This document shows, in pieces, positions 1 to 13,291 of a DNA stretch of 64,000 nt. The number at the start of each line of letters is the position of its first letter. The stretch's first letter is position 1. The notes below the pieces were generated by a model. It was not told the origin of the DNA. It did not search any database and saw nothing but the letters and a program-made list of their open reading frames with translations. The position numbers were made by a program, and so were the translations under genes. The DNA comes from Sclerotinia nivalis (taxonomy: Eukaryota > Ascomycota > Leotiomycetes > Helotiales > Sclerotiniaceae): positions 186,001 through 250,000 of the forward strand of contig JAPEIS010000006.1 in NCBI GenBank assembly GCA_029531795.1. Reading direction: 5' to 3'.

Positions 1-2090
1 AAGTGCATTACTATTTCTTGGCATCTTGTTTCCATCTACTCGCCATGATCTCATAAAGAGAGCTTCGGATCTTCTCTATCTTTCCCCTAGCATGAGTGGA
101 GATGTAAAAGTTCTAAAAGATGAAAGTCAAGTAGGCAATTGCGCTCGTGCATATATCACAAGATCAGTAACTCTTCGAACATACTTCGTAGAACGAAATT
201 GGTAAAGATCCGCAGGAATCAAAACTCGACGGGATGGGCTATGCCACATCGTGTAACAGACCTACAGAGATCGGAACTTCGGAAGCCATCTTGATCTGTC
301 ACTACAGCCAGGTAGTTGTTGACCCTGGCCAGTGGACTGAAAATGTATGGGTGTCATCGTCGATGAAAATGGATTGGAAGGGCACAGGTCACAGGAGACT
401 TGGTAATACCAAACTCACAGCCAATAGATGTGCCAGGCCTTACAAAGTCAATTCTTCCACGCGAGCCTCTCTCCAGGAAATTTTTCCAGATGAACGATTG
501 AGATTTAAATATTATCCGCGCTTTCCAGCCATGATATCCGCCAAATAATGACATTGCCATGTTGGTTGACATTTCATGCAGCCTCCACCGTGTAGAAAGG
601 GGTGCGCTTGGTATATGCGAACATCCGCGCAGGGAATCCTTGTCCGGTTCCTAAACCGACTACACGCGGAAGGTTTGCCCTTTTGCCATGTGGTGTCAAT
701 TACTTCTTTACATCATGGGCCACTCTCTGAACCAAACATATCTTTTGTTATATTGCAATGCGGCGCCGAGTCCGATGGTAGCATTAAGCAACTGTTTGTG
801 AATATGATAGATGATATGATAGACTTAAACCCCGGAGTAAATTGAGAAGTAAGGGTCTGAATTGCATTGGAATTAGCAATCATTGGTGCGTTGCGGTGTA
901 GCTGCACTGTAGTACAAGCCGATCTATAATATCAACTAACGCAAATGGGTGTTGATCTTTAGATGGCATTCTCCGTGAGGTGGAGAACTTGGGAATCTGG
1001 AGATTGAAAATATTGGCTGGAGGTAAGTTGTCAAGGTGCAACTACCTAGCACGTACAGTGTCCTGCATGGCATAGCAGAAAGGGTTTCTAATGCCGGTAG
1101 ACCTTATTGACAAGGCGGGAACTAAAGGCCTTGTGTAACGAATCATCGGCAAAGACCGAATAGGAATTCGCAGACTCCGCGCAACATACACGAGCAGGAA
1201 GAGCTCTTCAATACTTTCAAGCTACCGTGCCTTATGAACTAGGAATTTTGCAACAGGAAGCTTTGGGTATTAGTGGCGTCAAAATAGTATTAACTCCCAA
1301 CGACATAACGATCCAAGCGCCGGCCAGTTTCAATTTTGTCCAGTACTAAGGCTTTTTTTTGTGCCGTTAAGTTCGGTAGGAAGTATGCAGGTATCCATCC
1401 GGTTCCTTCGTTACCATAAAACGATGAACGATTGTGGGTAATGCTTCGGGCACGCGCAGCAATAGAATTAGGCAGTAAACGACCCAACTTACAATGATAA
1501 AAGATTTGCAGGGATTCCAAACTTTTGATAAGTCGTAATGAAGAGAGCTATGACCTGCTAAAGGTAACAAATGCAATCTAGGACATGAGATTGATCTGAG
1601 CTTCCATCCTCGGAGTCTCTGAAAGTTAAGTAATCTAATAACGTAGCGCTCGGTCCGATCATTGTAGTCGATGCCATTATTTTCCGAGATACGAGATATA
1701 AAGCTGTATGGTAATAACTTGCATAAGTCTTCCGCTTATCGGTCAACACTTGTGAACTGGATCATATATAACGATATCAAATGTGAGTAAATCTTCCACT
1801 TCTCTTTTGACTTTCAACAGTGAAGGTAAAAGCCTCTTAGACTGATCATTCAATAGCAATCTTGATTGGGTGCCAAAAGGTTCTCCCCGCCTCGCCAAAG
1901 TCGCAAGGAGAGAATTTAGTGCCCAGTTTGAAGCTTGACCGCCTTAGTATTTAGGGCTGTCTACATCATTCCCGCATGGCATATGCAGAGTTATGATGAA
2001 ATTTGAATTGTTGGAGTGCATCCTGTCGTTGAAATACAGGTCGCAAACGTACATGGAAATTAGTCAAGATAGCGGTCAGGCGTAAAAATT
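1..2090. other. Intergenic, no supported gene
   Basis: Open frames here are short, overlap on both strands and show no domain, signal peptide or splice-joined continuation. I see no tRNA or rRNA. The last few hundred bases are presumably the promoter and 5' leader of the SANT-domain gene that starts at 2091, but I could not pick out a clear TATA element. Confidence 0.5.
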
Positions 2091-3880
2091 ATGTTAAACA
2101 ACGCGGAGCCCCGAGTTATCTCGAACGGCTTCGAACTCTTTGTCGCAAATCATTGTGTGATACCAGTTGAAGAGACATTTTTCGAGATGAATAGCAACAA
2201 CGCCTGGAGTATCAACAACCCGCCGGCCCCAGAAGGTTGGGAGCAAAACTTTGAAAACTTTCGAGACTACAAAAACTTTCCGCTGGTAAGTAAATTAAAA
2301 GGAACAAAATAAAGCTTACAATTGAACTGACCCCAAGTAGTTTCAAAATACAAGTGGTGACTTCTGTCAAGATACGACACCACTTTCCACCGACCAGGAA
2401 AGCGAGCCGCAAAGAACGCCTACACATGCGGTCATACGTCCACGACAAGAGCCGAATAAAGGACATTCATTTTCCATTCCATTGCATCCGGCACCTAGCA
2501 TGGCCCAAGATTATGGTTCAAGTCCAACACTAGGAATAGATTACTCACATATGGGCATGGACCAGGGGCGCAGAAGCTTTGCAGCTTTTCAAAATTGCAG
2601 AAGCTCAACGCCATCATCAATGGTTCAGGTATCATCCTCAACTAATACTCCGGCAATCCACTATTTCAGCAGTGATAGCACAAGCCCGAATGCAACCTAT
2701 AGTGACCTCTCCACATCGACCACGAGCTTAGCCAATACATACGAGTCTATTGAGTCAAGATCTGCTGTTACGCATGATGGCTTAGTAACCGGTTGGTGGT
2801 CGGATCGAGGTGTTAATCATATGAACCGTATCAACAATCATACTAGTGGGATCTCAGGGTTAGGGTTTTATGAAATACCGAGCATTTCCGACGGCCGGCC
2901 TAGAGCGCAAGAGGAACAGCGTGAGAGTATGACAGAGAATTGGAATCATACATATTTGCCAGCCAGCAACTGGCCACCAGGTCCGTTCATTCCGAGTACT
3001 GTCAGACCTAAAGCGTTGAACCTCAGCGCATCGTTTGCCTCCACTGTCTCTGCCACTACCACGGAATCTAGTCAAATCTCGACGTATTCGTCGGAGTCGA
3101 CTGCGGTTGCAAGTAGCCCAGAATATACTCCAAGCCCTCCCCCTACAAAGGAGCAATCGGCAGTGGACCAAGCCTGTCAGACGCGTCCTCGACAGATGCT
3201 TCCAAGTTCAAGGCCTATTAAAAATAGTAATGCGGGCATTCCCGGACAGTCGAATGATAGAGTAGATCCAGATAACCACTTGGAACCTCAAATGGTCACA
3301 AACAGGCCAGCAAAACATCGACACCCGAGGGCCAGCACCCCCATTATTAGTGCAGTTACAAATACTCGCAGCCATACAATAATCAAGGATCCTATTGTTG
3401 CTACAACACCCAAGAATGATGTGCTTAAGGGTGTATCACCGCCAACAATCGGTGATGCAAAACTCCGCGGTCGGTCCGAACAAAATGAATTTTTAGTCCG
3501 CTCAAGGCGGGCAGGCATGTCATATAAGACGATTCGTTCCTGCGGAAAGTTCACAGCTGCGGAATCCACGCTCAGAGGTCGCTTTCGAACTCTAACTAAA
3601 GACAAGAAAGATCGAGTCAGGAAACCAGAATGGACAGAAAATGATGTATGTAAATTCTCAGACTTCGCATGATGGTGAGGCTAATATATGGCTGCAGTTA
3701 CGACTCTTGAGCAAAGCAGTCAAAGAAATTGGGCGCAGCATGGGTGATGGCTCGGAGCCACAAGGAGAATGGAAGAAAGTCGCCGAGTATATCGCTGATA
3801 ATGGGGGATCATATCGTTTTGGTTATGCCACCTGTCGAAAACGGTGGGTTGCACTAAAAGATGTTGATAAACGGACGTGA
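2091..3880 (+). CDS. SANT/Myb-like domain protein, 560 aa
   Basis: Three-exon model: 2091-2285, 2341-3645, 3698-3880. Both introns (55 and 52 bp) are phase 0, with GTAAGT and GTATGT donors. The first ~480 residues are Ser/Thr/Pro-rich and low in secondary-structure signal. The last ~65 residues form a single SANT/Myb-like helix-turn-helix with three spaced tryptophans (about W496, W525, W550) and a basic CRKRW stretch in the third helix. The domain only appears once the second intron is removed, because its first tryptophan lies in exon 2 and the rest in exon 3; this supports the splice. Family knowledge: fungal proteins with one C-terminal Myb/SANT domain are usually nuclear DNA-binding or chromatin factors. 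The target is unknown and no paralogue is nearby. The start is the first ATG of the open frame. Confidence 0.75.
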
Positions 3881-4148
3881 AAGTGTGCCAAGTCTCCAAG
3901 GGAAGTATCCTTGGAGCGAAGAAAAAGACATATTGGCTAAGTGATTTTGATGTTTAAAACCACAACGGATTTATGAGTCTGGGGTGTTGGATGCAACATA
4001 TGACGTGGAAAAGATACCAGTAACTGGTCGAGTGAGTTAATTGATTGTGCGCGCATGTAGAATGGTAATGGTAGGGATGGCTTTGTGTTATCAACATGTC
4101 TCAATGAACAGATATTTTAGCTTATTCCAAATTCGTGCGACCTCCATG

Positions 4149-5234
4149 CTACATCTTTCCGTCTATTAGATTGTCGAAGGTGCCAGAAGGTCGATATTGA
4201 GGCTCAACTGTGTTCGTAGGTATCCCAATTGTCTTGAGAACATCAAGAAGGATCTCCTCATCCTTGCGCACAGCATTCCATTCAGTTTCACTCTTCACCA
4301 ATAGTGTACCTGCTAGAAGTGTCCCGTTCAAAGCAACGGATCCAATGGTATTGCCATTGGCATCCTTGATTGCAAGTCCTTCGGCCGTCCGCGGACATAA
4401 CACCATAGACTTATCAGTAAGTCCGAGGTTATAGCTGATGGGCGATTCCCTCTTATGATTCACAGGAGAAGTAGTTTCCATTAGTTGGCAAGCCTTTTGA
4501 TGTAACCCTATGTAGGTGGCGTGCAAATCTGACGGTTGAATATCAACTGGGAGAGATGCGGCGAAGTATGTGAACGGTAGCTCTTGATGAGGTGTCAGCC
4601 ATATATTTGTAAGGACGTAGGGCAGTTACCTGGTGCAGGTGTCTCAGTAAGACTGTCTGCCAATGGAGACCATTTCGCCTCTTGGTCGAGTCCTGTCCTC
4701 ATGGATTCGACCGGGATGAATTGTATGTGTCTATGTGGCTGGGATGCGCCAGAGTACTCTCCCGAGTTAAAGAACCCAAACAATTCTTCTTCTTGTGCAT
4801 GGTATGATTTTAAACAATCATATGCAGCCTTAAAATCTGCCTCTTCCAACAAATGCGTTTGTTCTTCGAACTCTTTTGTTGCAAGAATGAAATGATTCGG
4901 TATGACGGGGAATTTATTGAGGACGAGGTTGTGGGAGCCAACCTCCGCGACAAGCAACGATTGGGGCGGATCGAGAAACGGATCGAATGGTTTTTGGGAT
5001 ATGTCTTTGGGCTTGTCGGACTTGGGCTTATGTGCCAGTGCAGGGGAATACCGTAATTGAAACTACATCGACAGCGAGATCAGTAAGTTGTCGCTGTTGA
5101 GGGACATTCACATTGCGCCTTACTGGTAATGAATTGCAATGCAAAATGGTCAATTGAGTTGGAGAATAGGTGATATCACCAGCAGCTTGAGCTGCTTTGA
5201 ATTTTTCACGAACAAGAGTAGGTAAGTTTCTCAT
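4149..5234 (-). CDS. Ap4A phosphorylase / ATP adenylyltransferase (Apa2-like), 325 aa
   Basis: Three-exon model on the minus strand: 5234-5124, 5062-4630, 4582-4149 (introns 61 and 47 bp). Family role: phosphorolysis of diadenosine tetraphosphate to ADP and ATP, in cytosol and nucleus. Visible evidence is the HIT-like catalytic motif H-x-H-x-Q (H147, H149, Q151 in SQPHRHIQF). Also present are the family's 'LPFQLRYSPAL' segment, created exactly across the first splice, and the 'LPFTYFAA' segment across the second. Length matches the 320-330 aa usual for fungal Apa2. An upstream in-frame ATG exists at 5369, but 5234 gives the family-typical N-terminus. The gene converges on the SANT-domain gene, leaving only ~270 bp between the two stop codons. 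Confidence 0.9.
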
Positions 5235-8200
5235 GGCTGTGAAATTGAGGGGTAGAGAGGATGGATGTTGGTTGTTGGTTGATCTTGTGGTTTGAGCTTC
5301 TGTTACGGAAAGAACAGGGGTTTCGGTGATAATGTTGATCTCCGAAGGTGGTGATACATGCAGAAACACAGAGCCATTTAGTCAACAAAACAACTCACTC
5401 TCGACAGGAATACTGCTTATGACAAACACAGCATTCATATATCAGATACCGAACAATAATCTGTATTGCAGTGGCAGATTCTGAACTTCTATCGTGATTA
5501 GCCGATGTTCGAAGTCGAACGAGATGTTGAAAACTATTGCTCTTGATGAAATGGGTGATTGAAACGCAACGGAGCATCAATGATTGAGGTGGAAATGGAT
5601 ATCAACTTGTCAAATCGGGGACGGGATTCTCATTTATGTTGAAGGAGAGAGTAGTCCTAGTCGCATGTCAAGGTGAATGAGATCTACTTGATCTCGTAGG
5701 AATCTGAGAGCCTTCCGTTCTCGTGTCTTCTCTCAGTTACCAGGTTCGCCGCTTTGCAATATATCTGGCACTGTGTCCAAATGAAAGTTCCTGCAAATTT
5801 CGAGACTCAGTTCCAACAAGTGGGAACAAGTTCGTGGTACAGCAGCGACAGGATGATGACTTGATAACCAACAACACCGCCTTCCTACTTGAAACCTAAA
5901 GCACATCGTGTCCTTTTCCTTTGCTACCAGTTTGAATCGTTTAAATATGATCTTCCAGATTCTCTGGTTCGAAAATAATTTCTAACTCATGGCTCGTGAA
6001 GGTCTTGAAGCAAGCAGTTTCTCACATGCCGCTTCGTTAACGGAAATGGGAAAGAAAATTTATCTTCTACTGCCCTAGTGCGGCATACGATCCAGATGTC
6101 TGGGCTGTTTTTGTGAAAGTTACAATAAGACCATTTTTATGTCTACGATAGTTCCTGGCATGTTAGCAATCTTGTATGGTGGTTTGGTAGCGAACTACGT
6201 TGCTACTATACACAGTTACGACAAATTTAACTCCACATTCAAACTCTAGCAAGCCTCCTTTTCGGGGGGATATTCCCCTTTCACCCCTTTTCCTGTTTGC
6301 CTTCTCAATTTCTCCGGCAGTACTCGCTATCTATTTTCAGGAGTTATGACACCAGATCTAGCGATTGCTACATCTACCGACGGTACCGTGCACCAACTCT
6401 CTGCAAGCCTCTAGGCTAACATCGAGAAGGGAAACTTGGACGAGATTTCGTCAGATATCCTCATTGCATATACCATCCTTGTGACAATCGCTTCCTCAGT
6501 CCCACTATCCCAAGCCACCAAGACCATCCAGATCGAGGAGAGTCGTGTTAGTGGTACCATACCAGACCTTCAAGTAAAATCATTTCTTAAACCCCGCGGC
6601 GCCTATTGTAAAACTCCGGAGGATTGAGCCGACATACGCAAGCATAAAACCAGGGAGCAAGCCTGACAAGAGTCCTCCCGCGTCCCACACGCCCATGACC
6701 TGTTTTAAACAAGTAAGAAGACATCCTATACCATTAAAATTGCCAAATTTCTGAACTTTTTGAGATAGGCGACTGTGAAGAGAATACGTGCTTCAATAGA
6801 CTGGAAACCCATTAAAAATGGGCCGCTTTCGTCAATCATAGTGACATTTTATCGGCATTTTGTTTTGTTTCCTCCGTTTGTTATATTTTATGTTCGCTCT
6901 CGATGAGATTCTTGTTTATGTTCGTTGTATTGTCACTCACTCAGGATTATCTTATTCTAGAAGCTTGATACCCCATGGATATATTCAAAGTTAATGCTCA
7001 GGAGGAGTAACATTGTTTGAATCTTTACACTCAATAGCCATTCAAGAACCCAGCAACTTTCAAGAATCTGTTGTCTGATTTCATATACACAATATATGCC
7101 TGCCACAATAATAGTTTCGAAATGTGAAAATATGTACCGCCTCTTGCCATATAGTATTATCTGCCTTGCGTTCGACAGTTTCTGAAATCTGAGAACATAC
7201 AAGATCCAGAGGTTAACTTGATGCGAAAACACAGTTTTGTTTCCGCGTGGCACCAATCTCTCAAATCCGGAAAGGTACTGGTCTGCGGCGGCATTGCGTA
7301 TCTCTGTTAAATTGCTCCCAAAATAGCTCTAATATTTTTGGCTGGTTTGATCTCGAACTTTACTGCTATTGTATTTCAAGCTGGCTAATTTGGTTATCAA
7401 GGACTACCAGCTGGAACAACTTGCCGCGGCCGCAGCTGCTACCAATCTAATATATTTATAAATAATTTTTCGAATTCATATTCATTTGGCTTGTTCCCAC
7501 TCTGAAATTCCAGTCAAACAAACACATAAACTCCTCATTCAGACCTGTACAACATTCTTTATCATACCCAGTTTCCTCAACGCAACCACATCGAATTCAC
7601 CTATCCGCCACTGCTCGTTAGTTACCACCATCCTTCCACAATACATGAACTCTTCTCACCCTCTTCATTCATCATTTTGATGCCTTCGAGGTTGTTTGCT
7701 CTCAATATTCATGGACATCTAATCAAGCTCCCTGTTGTTACAACTACTTATACGCAGAACAATATTCACCGATAAAATATTATTGCTAGGCAAGATTTCG
7801 GGGAGAACTCCGAATATATTCCCCCAAAATTTGCTACTTTGTTTTTGCATCAAGACGGGGACCCCGGTACTCCATTTTCCCGGATTCTGCAAACTCTCCG
7901 GACTGTATTCTCCAGGAAGGAGCAGCCGACTTATTTGATAACGATAAGGAGCTTACGCTTCCTCTCTGTAAACCTCGGCGAGACGTTGATAGTTTCGACG
8001 AGAAAAGCGAATCGCACGTTGCACCTGGCGCCACGGCTTAGCCTTCCAAAGCCTAGACTGACACGAGAGCACTGAGAACCGCCCGTTATGCTGGGTCAAT
8101 ATATGGATCCTTTGACTATCCTCTCGAATCTACTGATCAAGGATTCGTAACTAGTTTTGCATAAGGGCTATTTATATGTCTGTAGTGGACGTTCGTTGAT

Positions 8201-8874
8201 AGAGCCCAGGATTTTGTTTCTTTTTGCTAGAGTTTGTTCCATTATTTTTCATTCATTTGTCATTCCAGATGAAATTGTATTTTTTGCTATCTCCATTCGT
8301 CCGGGATCATTCTGGAGGATCACTTTCCAAAGAGTTTGATGCTCTGAGCATCAGTTCAAACTATCCATTTCATCATTTTATCATTAGCATGCCCTTCATT
8401 CCAGCACAAAGGCTTGTCCGTGTCTTTCCCACCATCTTATGTTCCATGCATGTTTAAATCGACGTCAGCCATATTTTTCCATGAGCAGGACAAATCGTAA
8501 ACAAGCTGTTGTCATACGATTACTCAGTGGTTACATCCCCTCAAGCCATTTTATGTAGCACCTCCGCATTGCAAAATAGCCGAACGGGTTGGAATTGTTT
8601 GCCGAAGATCATCATCATTACACGACAAAGCCTATGCCTAAGGTCGGCATACTTCAACTGACTCCTATTTGGCGGCAAAGTCTTGGTTACTGCAGTCAGC
8701 ATTATATATAATATGTATAATCCATTTTCAGCCAATCATTATTCAGCCATCATATATGAATACTTCTATAGCGGAGGTCTTGATTCGGGTACACACTCTG
8801 GAGTAATATATGAGTTGCGGGGTACACTTCAGTAACTTCAATCCTGATCATTGACACTTTTCTTTGTGAACAAG
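5235..8874. other. Long intergenic region, no supported gene
   Basis: About 3.6 kb without a convincing gene. A short frame at 6346-6627 is interrupted by a stop after about 22 codons and resembles nothing I know. Frames around 7.2-8.5 kb are short and mutually overlapping. The final part must contain the promoter of the GMC oxidoreductase; an AT-rich stretch rich in TATA steps lies at about 8700-8755. Confidence 0.5.
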
Positions 8875-11136
8875 ATGCATTTTCTATACTTGTCGTGCGC
8901 TTTACTTGTAGCTGTCTTTAAGAATGTGGTATGCCACCCAATATTCTCAGGGAAGATCCTAGAGAGGTCAACAGATCTCTTGCCAAGTTATGATTATGTG
9001 GTTGTAGGAGGAGGAACAAGCGGACTTGTCGTTGCCAATCGACTATCCGAGAATAAAAGTAAACTCCAGCACCTCAAATTCCTCACAATTCACATCGATT
9101 GACATCTTTCCAGATACCACTGTCCTCGTGATCGAGGCAGGAAACTTGTACGTCCTTAAATTCCCATGAAGTGCTCCAATACTCATAAAATTCCAGCCAT
9201 AAAAATGAAGATTTCATAACCATTCCCCTAATAACCACCTCCAATCTCCCTTTCCTCGGTACCGGTCCCAGAAACACAATCTACGACTACAACACAACCT
9301 CAACTCCACAACCACACCTCGTAAATAGGTCTCTGGCTCTGCCGGCCGGAAAAGCTATCGGTGGTTCTTCCGCCATAAACGGAATGGTATTCATGCGGGG
9401 CAACGCAGCTGAATATGATCACTGGGAAGAACTCGGAAATACTGGGTGGAATTGGAAGGGATTATTACCATATTTTAAGAAAAGTGAACATTTTACACCT
9501 GCGGATGAAGAAAATGTACAGGAGTGGGGAATTGGGTATGACGTGAATGTGCATGGAGTAGGTGGTTTTGTGAAAAATGGCTTTTCGAGATTTGTCTGGC
9601 CTAGTACTAGTGAGTTCCTTTTTCCTATCTGTCTATTTCCACTATTTATGACTATAAATCTTCCACAAAACCAGGCTTCTCATCTAACAACCCCCAGAAA
9701 ACTTCCTAAATGCCTTCCTCGAACTCGGCGCCTCCTACATAAAAGACTCCTTCTCCGGGCTCAACACCGGCGTATTCTTCTTCCTACTCTCCATAACCCC
9801 CGATTCCCAAGAACGCAGTACATCTCAATCTTTCTTACCACCCACTTCCCATATTCCTGCTCGTCCTAATTTACATATCTTAACTTCTCATACTGTTACT
9901 AAAATTAACTTTTCATCTACCTCTTCTAATTATTCATCTATAAACTCCAAACAACCACGGGCTACAGGGGTGGAATATGCTGCTGGAGTGGATGAGGAGA
10001 GGTATTCAGTGAATGCTAGGAAAGAGGTTATTCTCAGCGCTGGAGCACAGAGAACCCCGCAGTTATTGCAAATTTCTGGAATAGGACGTCGTGATGTGTT
10101 AGAAGATTTGGGTATTGAAGTTGTGGTTGAGAGTGAGGGCGTGGGAGAAAACTATCAAGATCATTTATGGTTTACTATTTTTAGTCCTGGTATGTTGTTT
10201 CACTGCGTTTATTTCTTTACTTTCGGTCACGACAGTTTTGAAATATGATGCTGATTTGAGCCACTGTGAAGCTCCAAATATTGAGGTTCAATATGGAAAT
10301 TTGAGTACGAATGCTACGTGGGCTGCCGAGATGCGGAAGTTGTATGATGAGAAGAGGGATGGTATGTTATTTTATTTCATGGTATTAACGACGATAATTG
10401 ATATACTGACGTCACATCATTGCTAGGACCCTTCACAACCTTCTCCGCAAATGTGTTCTCATTCTTACCTCTAGCCACCATCCTCAACGGCTCAGCACCT
10501 TCCGTCCTATACACCCTAAAATCCCTATCCCATTCCAAAAACTCATCCCAGTACCTACTCCCATCCACCCCCTCCTCCGTCCACGCGGGGTACAAACTCC
10601 AACACCAAATCCTAACCTCCAATCTCCTCTCCACAAACACCTCTCACATGGAAATCATAGTAGGCGACACCATCATAGCTCCCGCCATCCAACTTCCCTT
10701 TTCCCGCGGCCGCGTCTCCATTTCCTCAACTTCTGCCTTCGATCCTCCCCTCCTAAACCCAAATTATCTCTCCCATCCCATTGATCTCTTACAGCTTACT
10801 ATCGCATTCAATTACACGCGATTCATGCGCACTGCTCCTTCTCTTCAATCTATTTCTTTTACGGAATCATATCCAGGTCCTAATATTACGACTCAAGCAC
10901 AGATTGAAGAATTTATCAGGGAAACAGTAGTGAGTGAAAATCATCATGTGGGGACTGCATCGATGTTGCCGAGGAAATTAGGGGGTGTGGTTGACGAGAG
11001 ATTGAGGGTTTATGGGGTGAAGGGGTTGAGGGTTGTAGATGCTAGTGTGATTCCGATGTTGGTTGCGGCGCATTTACAGGCGACGGTTTATGGGGTTGCG
11101 GAGAAGGGGGCGAGGATGATTCTGGAGGATGCGTGA
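8875..11136 (+). CDS. Secreted GMC-family FAD oxidoreductase, 652 aa
   Basis: Six exons: 8875-9058, 9114-9147, 9197-9609, 9698-10189, 10236-10361, 10427-11136. The 34-nt second exon is needed to complete the 'TTVLVIEAGN' segment of the FAD fold. N-terminal signal peptide of about 20 residues. FAD-binding G-G-G-T-S-G at residues 45-50. GMC signature 1 'GKAIGGSSAINGMVFMRG' in exon 3. GMC signature 2 'GAQRTPQLLQISGIG' in exon 4. The C-terminal catalytic region has 'HHVGTASMLP', 'VVDASVIP' and a second histidine in 'AHLQATVYG', where many relatives have Asn or His. Family members (glucose oxidase, aryl-alcohol oxidase, choline dehydrogenase types) oxidise alcohols or sugars and make H2O2; the substrate cannot be told from sequence. 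I start at the second in-frame ATG (8875) rather than 8851 because it gives the better signal peptide. Confidence 0.88.
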
Positions 11137-13291
11137 CAGAGGTTGTGAGTCGTAAGGGTTTGAAAGGAGAAATACGTGGGTTCGTTAGTCAGAGAAAGTG
11201 TCTAAGGATGAGATTGATTGATCAATGAACTTCGTAGAAAAATAGTATTCACTTGGACAAACATGTAGTGAACCCTTTATCCTCAACATCTATCTCCTTG
11301 CTTATATAAACACCCTTTCTATCAAGCTCTCAAAATACAAATAAAGTCAATAGACACAAATGGAAAGATATTAGGAGATGTCGGCTTTGGAGTCTTACAT
11401 CGAAATTCATAAAATGGAATCAGTAACTAACTGGGCTTAAAACCAGAAGAATAGAGTTTCAGGAATTTCAGTAACATCCGAAAAATAGAAATGTACTAAA
11501 GACAAGCAAAAAATAATTCGATAACAGTAAAACTTAACCAGATGATACTAGGAAAAGTTGTTGCAGTAGCAGGATCTGAATTCGATCTGGTTAGAGTTCA
11601 CAAATGCTTTTCTTTGATTTAAAAGTAGGGAGTGTTTAGTAATTCTCTCTAAATATATACAATCTTGGCGTTTATAGCATTAAGTGTATACAAAAAATTA
11701 AGTAGATAAATCGTGACAGTAAAATAATATTTGCAAAAAATAATGAAATATTGATCGGATGATGACAATTAGATGCATCTATAGATGCTCATAACACGAT
11801 GGGAATTACTGTTAATCTGATAAAAAAAGGTATTTCTATATAGGAGCCCAAGTAGTGAGAGCTAAAGTGCCAGCTATGAAAATATGGAGTTCCCATTGAT
11901 GTTCCAAAATGGAATTTGCAGGGACGCGGCTACTACTGTAGATACGATATCAAAGTCTTCAAATACCTACTAGAGATGCACTCACATGCCTCTTTATTTC
12001 TATCTGTCCGCATTCACTTACATCCCTCCGATTCCCTGAATTCAGAACATCATTCACTCAGCTACCTCTTTTCCCTCTTTAGCAATCTACACCGCACTCC
12101 CTTCCAGATCTTAAGTTTTAGATATAGACGCAGCACTTTCTACTTATAATACACCCTCCCGACTATTCTAAATGGATATTCAAAACCACAGAGACCATCC
12201 AACACCGTTCAAGGCACCGGGTGACGTATAGTAAGTTCCTCAAGTAAATTTCACAAATAATTTACTACCATTGCACTATTCCATTTTTCCATTTTTCCAT
12301 TCTCGTAATCTGCTCATTATTCCAATATATAAGAGAGATATCATCCACAACAAGAAAGAGTGCAACGATAACGACAAAGGTGGCATAATCGAGAAAATAA
12401 CAGTACGTATATAATATATACCTTCAGACAACAGATAGTGACATACATAGTAAGCCCATTCCCACGTAGATCGGGGATAATAAAACACTGCAAACTGTCC
12501 GCACAGCTGTCGCGGTCAGTACTGTACCAAGATTGCTCTCGTACCTGAAGTTGATAAGTCATGATGAGTCAAGTAATGGAATCGAGCATACAATAAATGA
12601 CCTCGTGTTTAAATAATAAGTAATATCCAGAAGACGAAAGAAATAAGATCTAATAAATATATTGCAATTGCCAAATCTTGCACTTCAATTCACTTCAATT
12701 CAAAAGTTCAAATCTAGAACGAGGAGAAAGAAACTCTCGAATATGATATAATTTTCTACTTATTTAAACATAGCATGAGCCAGACTCTAAGTCCTAGAAG
12801 TTCAATGAAAAACTTTTACTAGCCCACTATTTCAACGACATGAATGCATGTGTGAAGTCCCAAATTTCGATACCTATCAGGCCATGAGGGTTGTAAGTTA
12901 GAAAGAAGTGCTGATGGTTTGTGTTTTTCTTAGAGAATATGCTTGGAAATGAGAGTTTGGGTTTCTGAATACGGTTCTGGAGAGAATGCTTGTGGTTTTC
13001 AGGTTCATTGGGTAATGGAAATTGACACAGGTTTCGCATTTTAATAAGACTTGATTTTTTGGCGCGCCTTCAAAATAATAATAAGTATCGTTCCTTTACT
13101 GGAAAATTGCATGTGTGCTTGAATTCCACTAATGAAAAATCACTAAAGAAAGCTGGCTACTATAACATTTCCAAGAATTGACTTAAGGAAGCGGCATCCC
13201 CCCAAACAGACTTTAGAACTTCGACAATGACAGTGTTCCCTTTTGGTTCCTTTCCACGCGACTATAGAAGGTCAAAAATTTTCATCATAAT
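11137..13291. other. AT-rich intergenic region between convergent genes
   Basis: About 2.1 kb between the stops of the GMC gene (+) and the SDR gene (-). It is AT-rich with many short broken frames and no domain on either strand. It should hold both 3' untranslated regions. I see no RNA gene. Confidence 0.5.

Noticed and set aside
6346..6627. Broken frame of about 94 codons
   Set aside because: It has an in-frame stop early on and no similarity I can name; at most an old relic.
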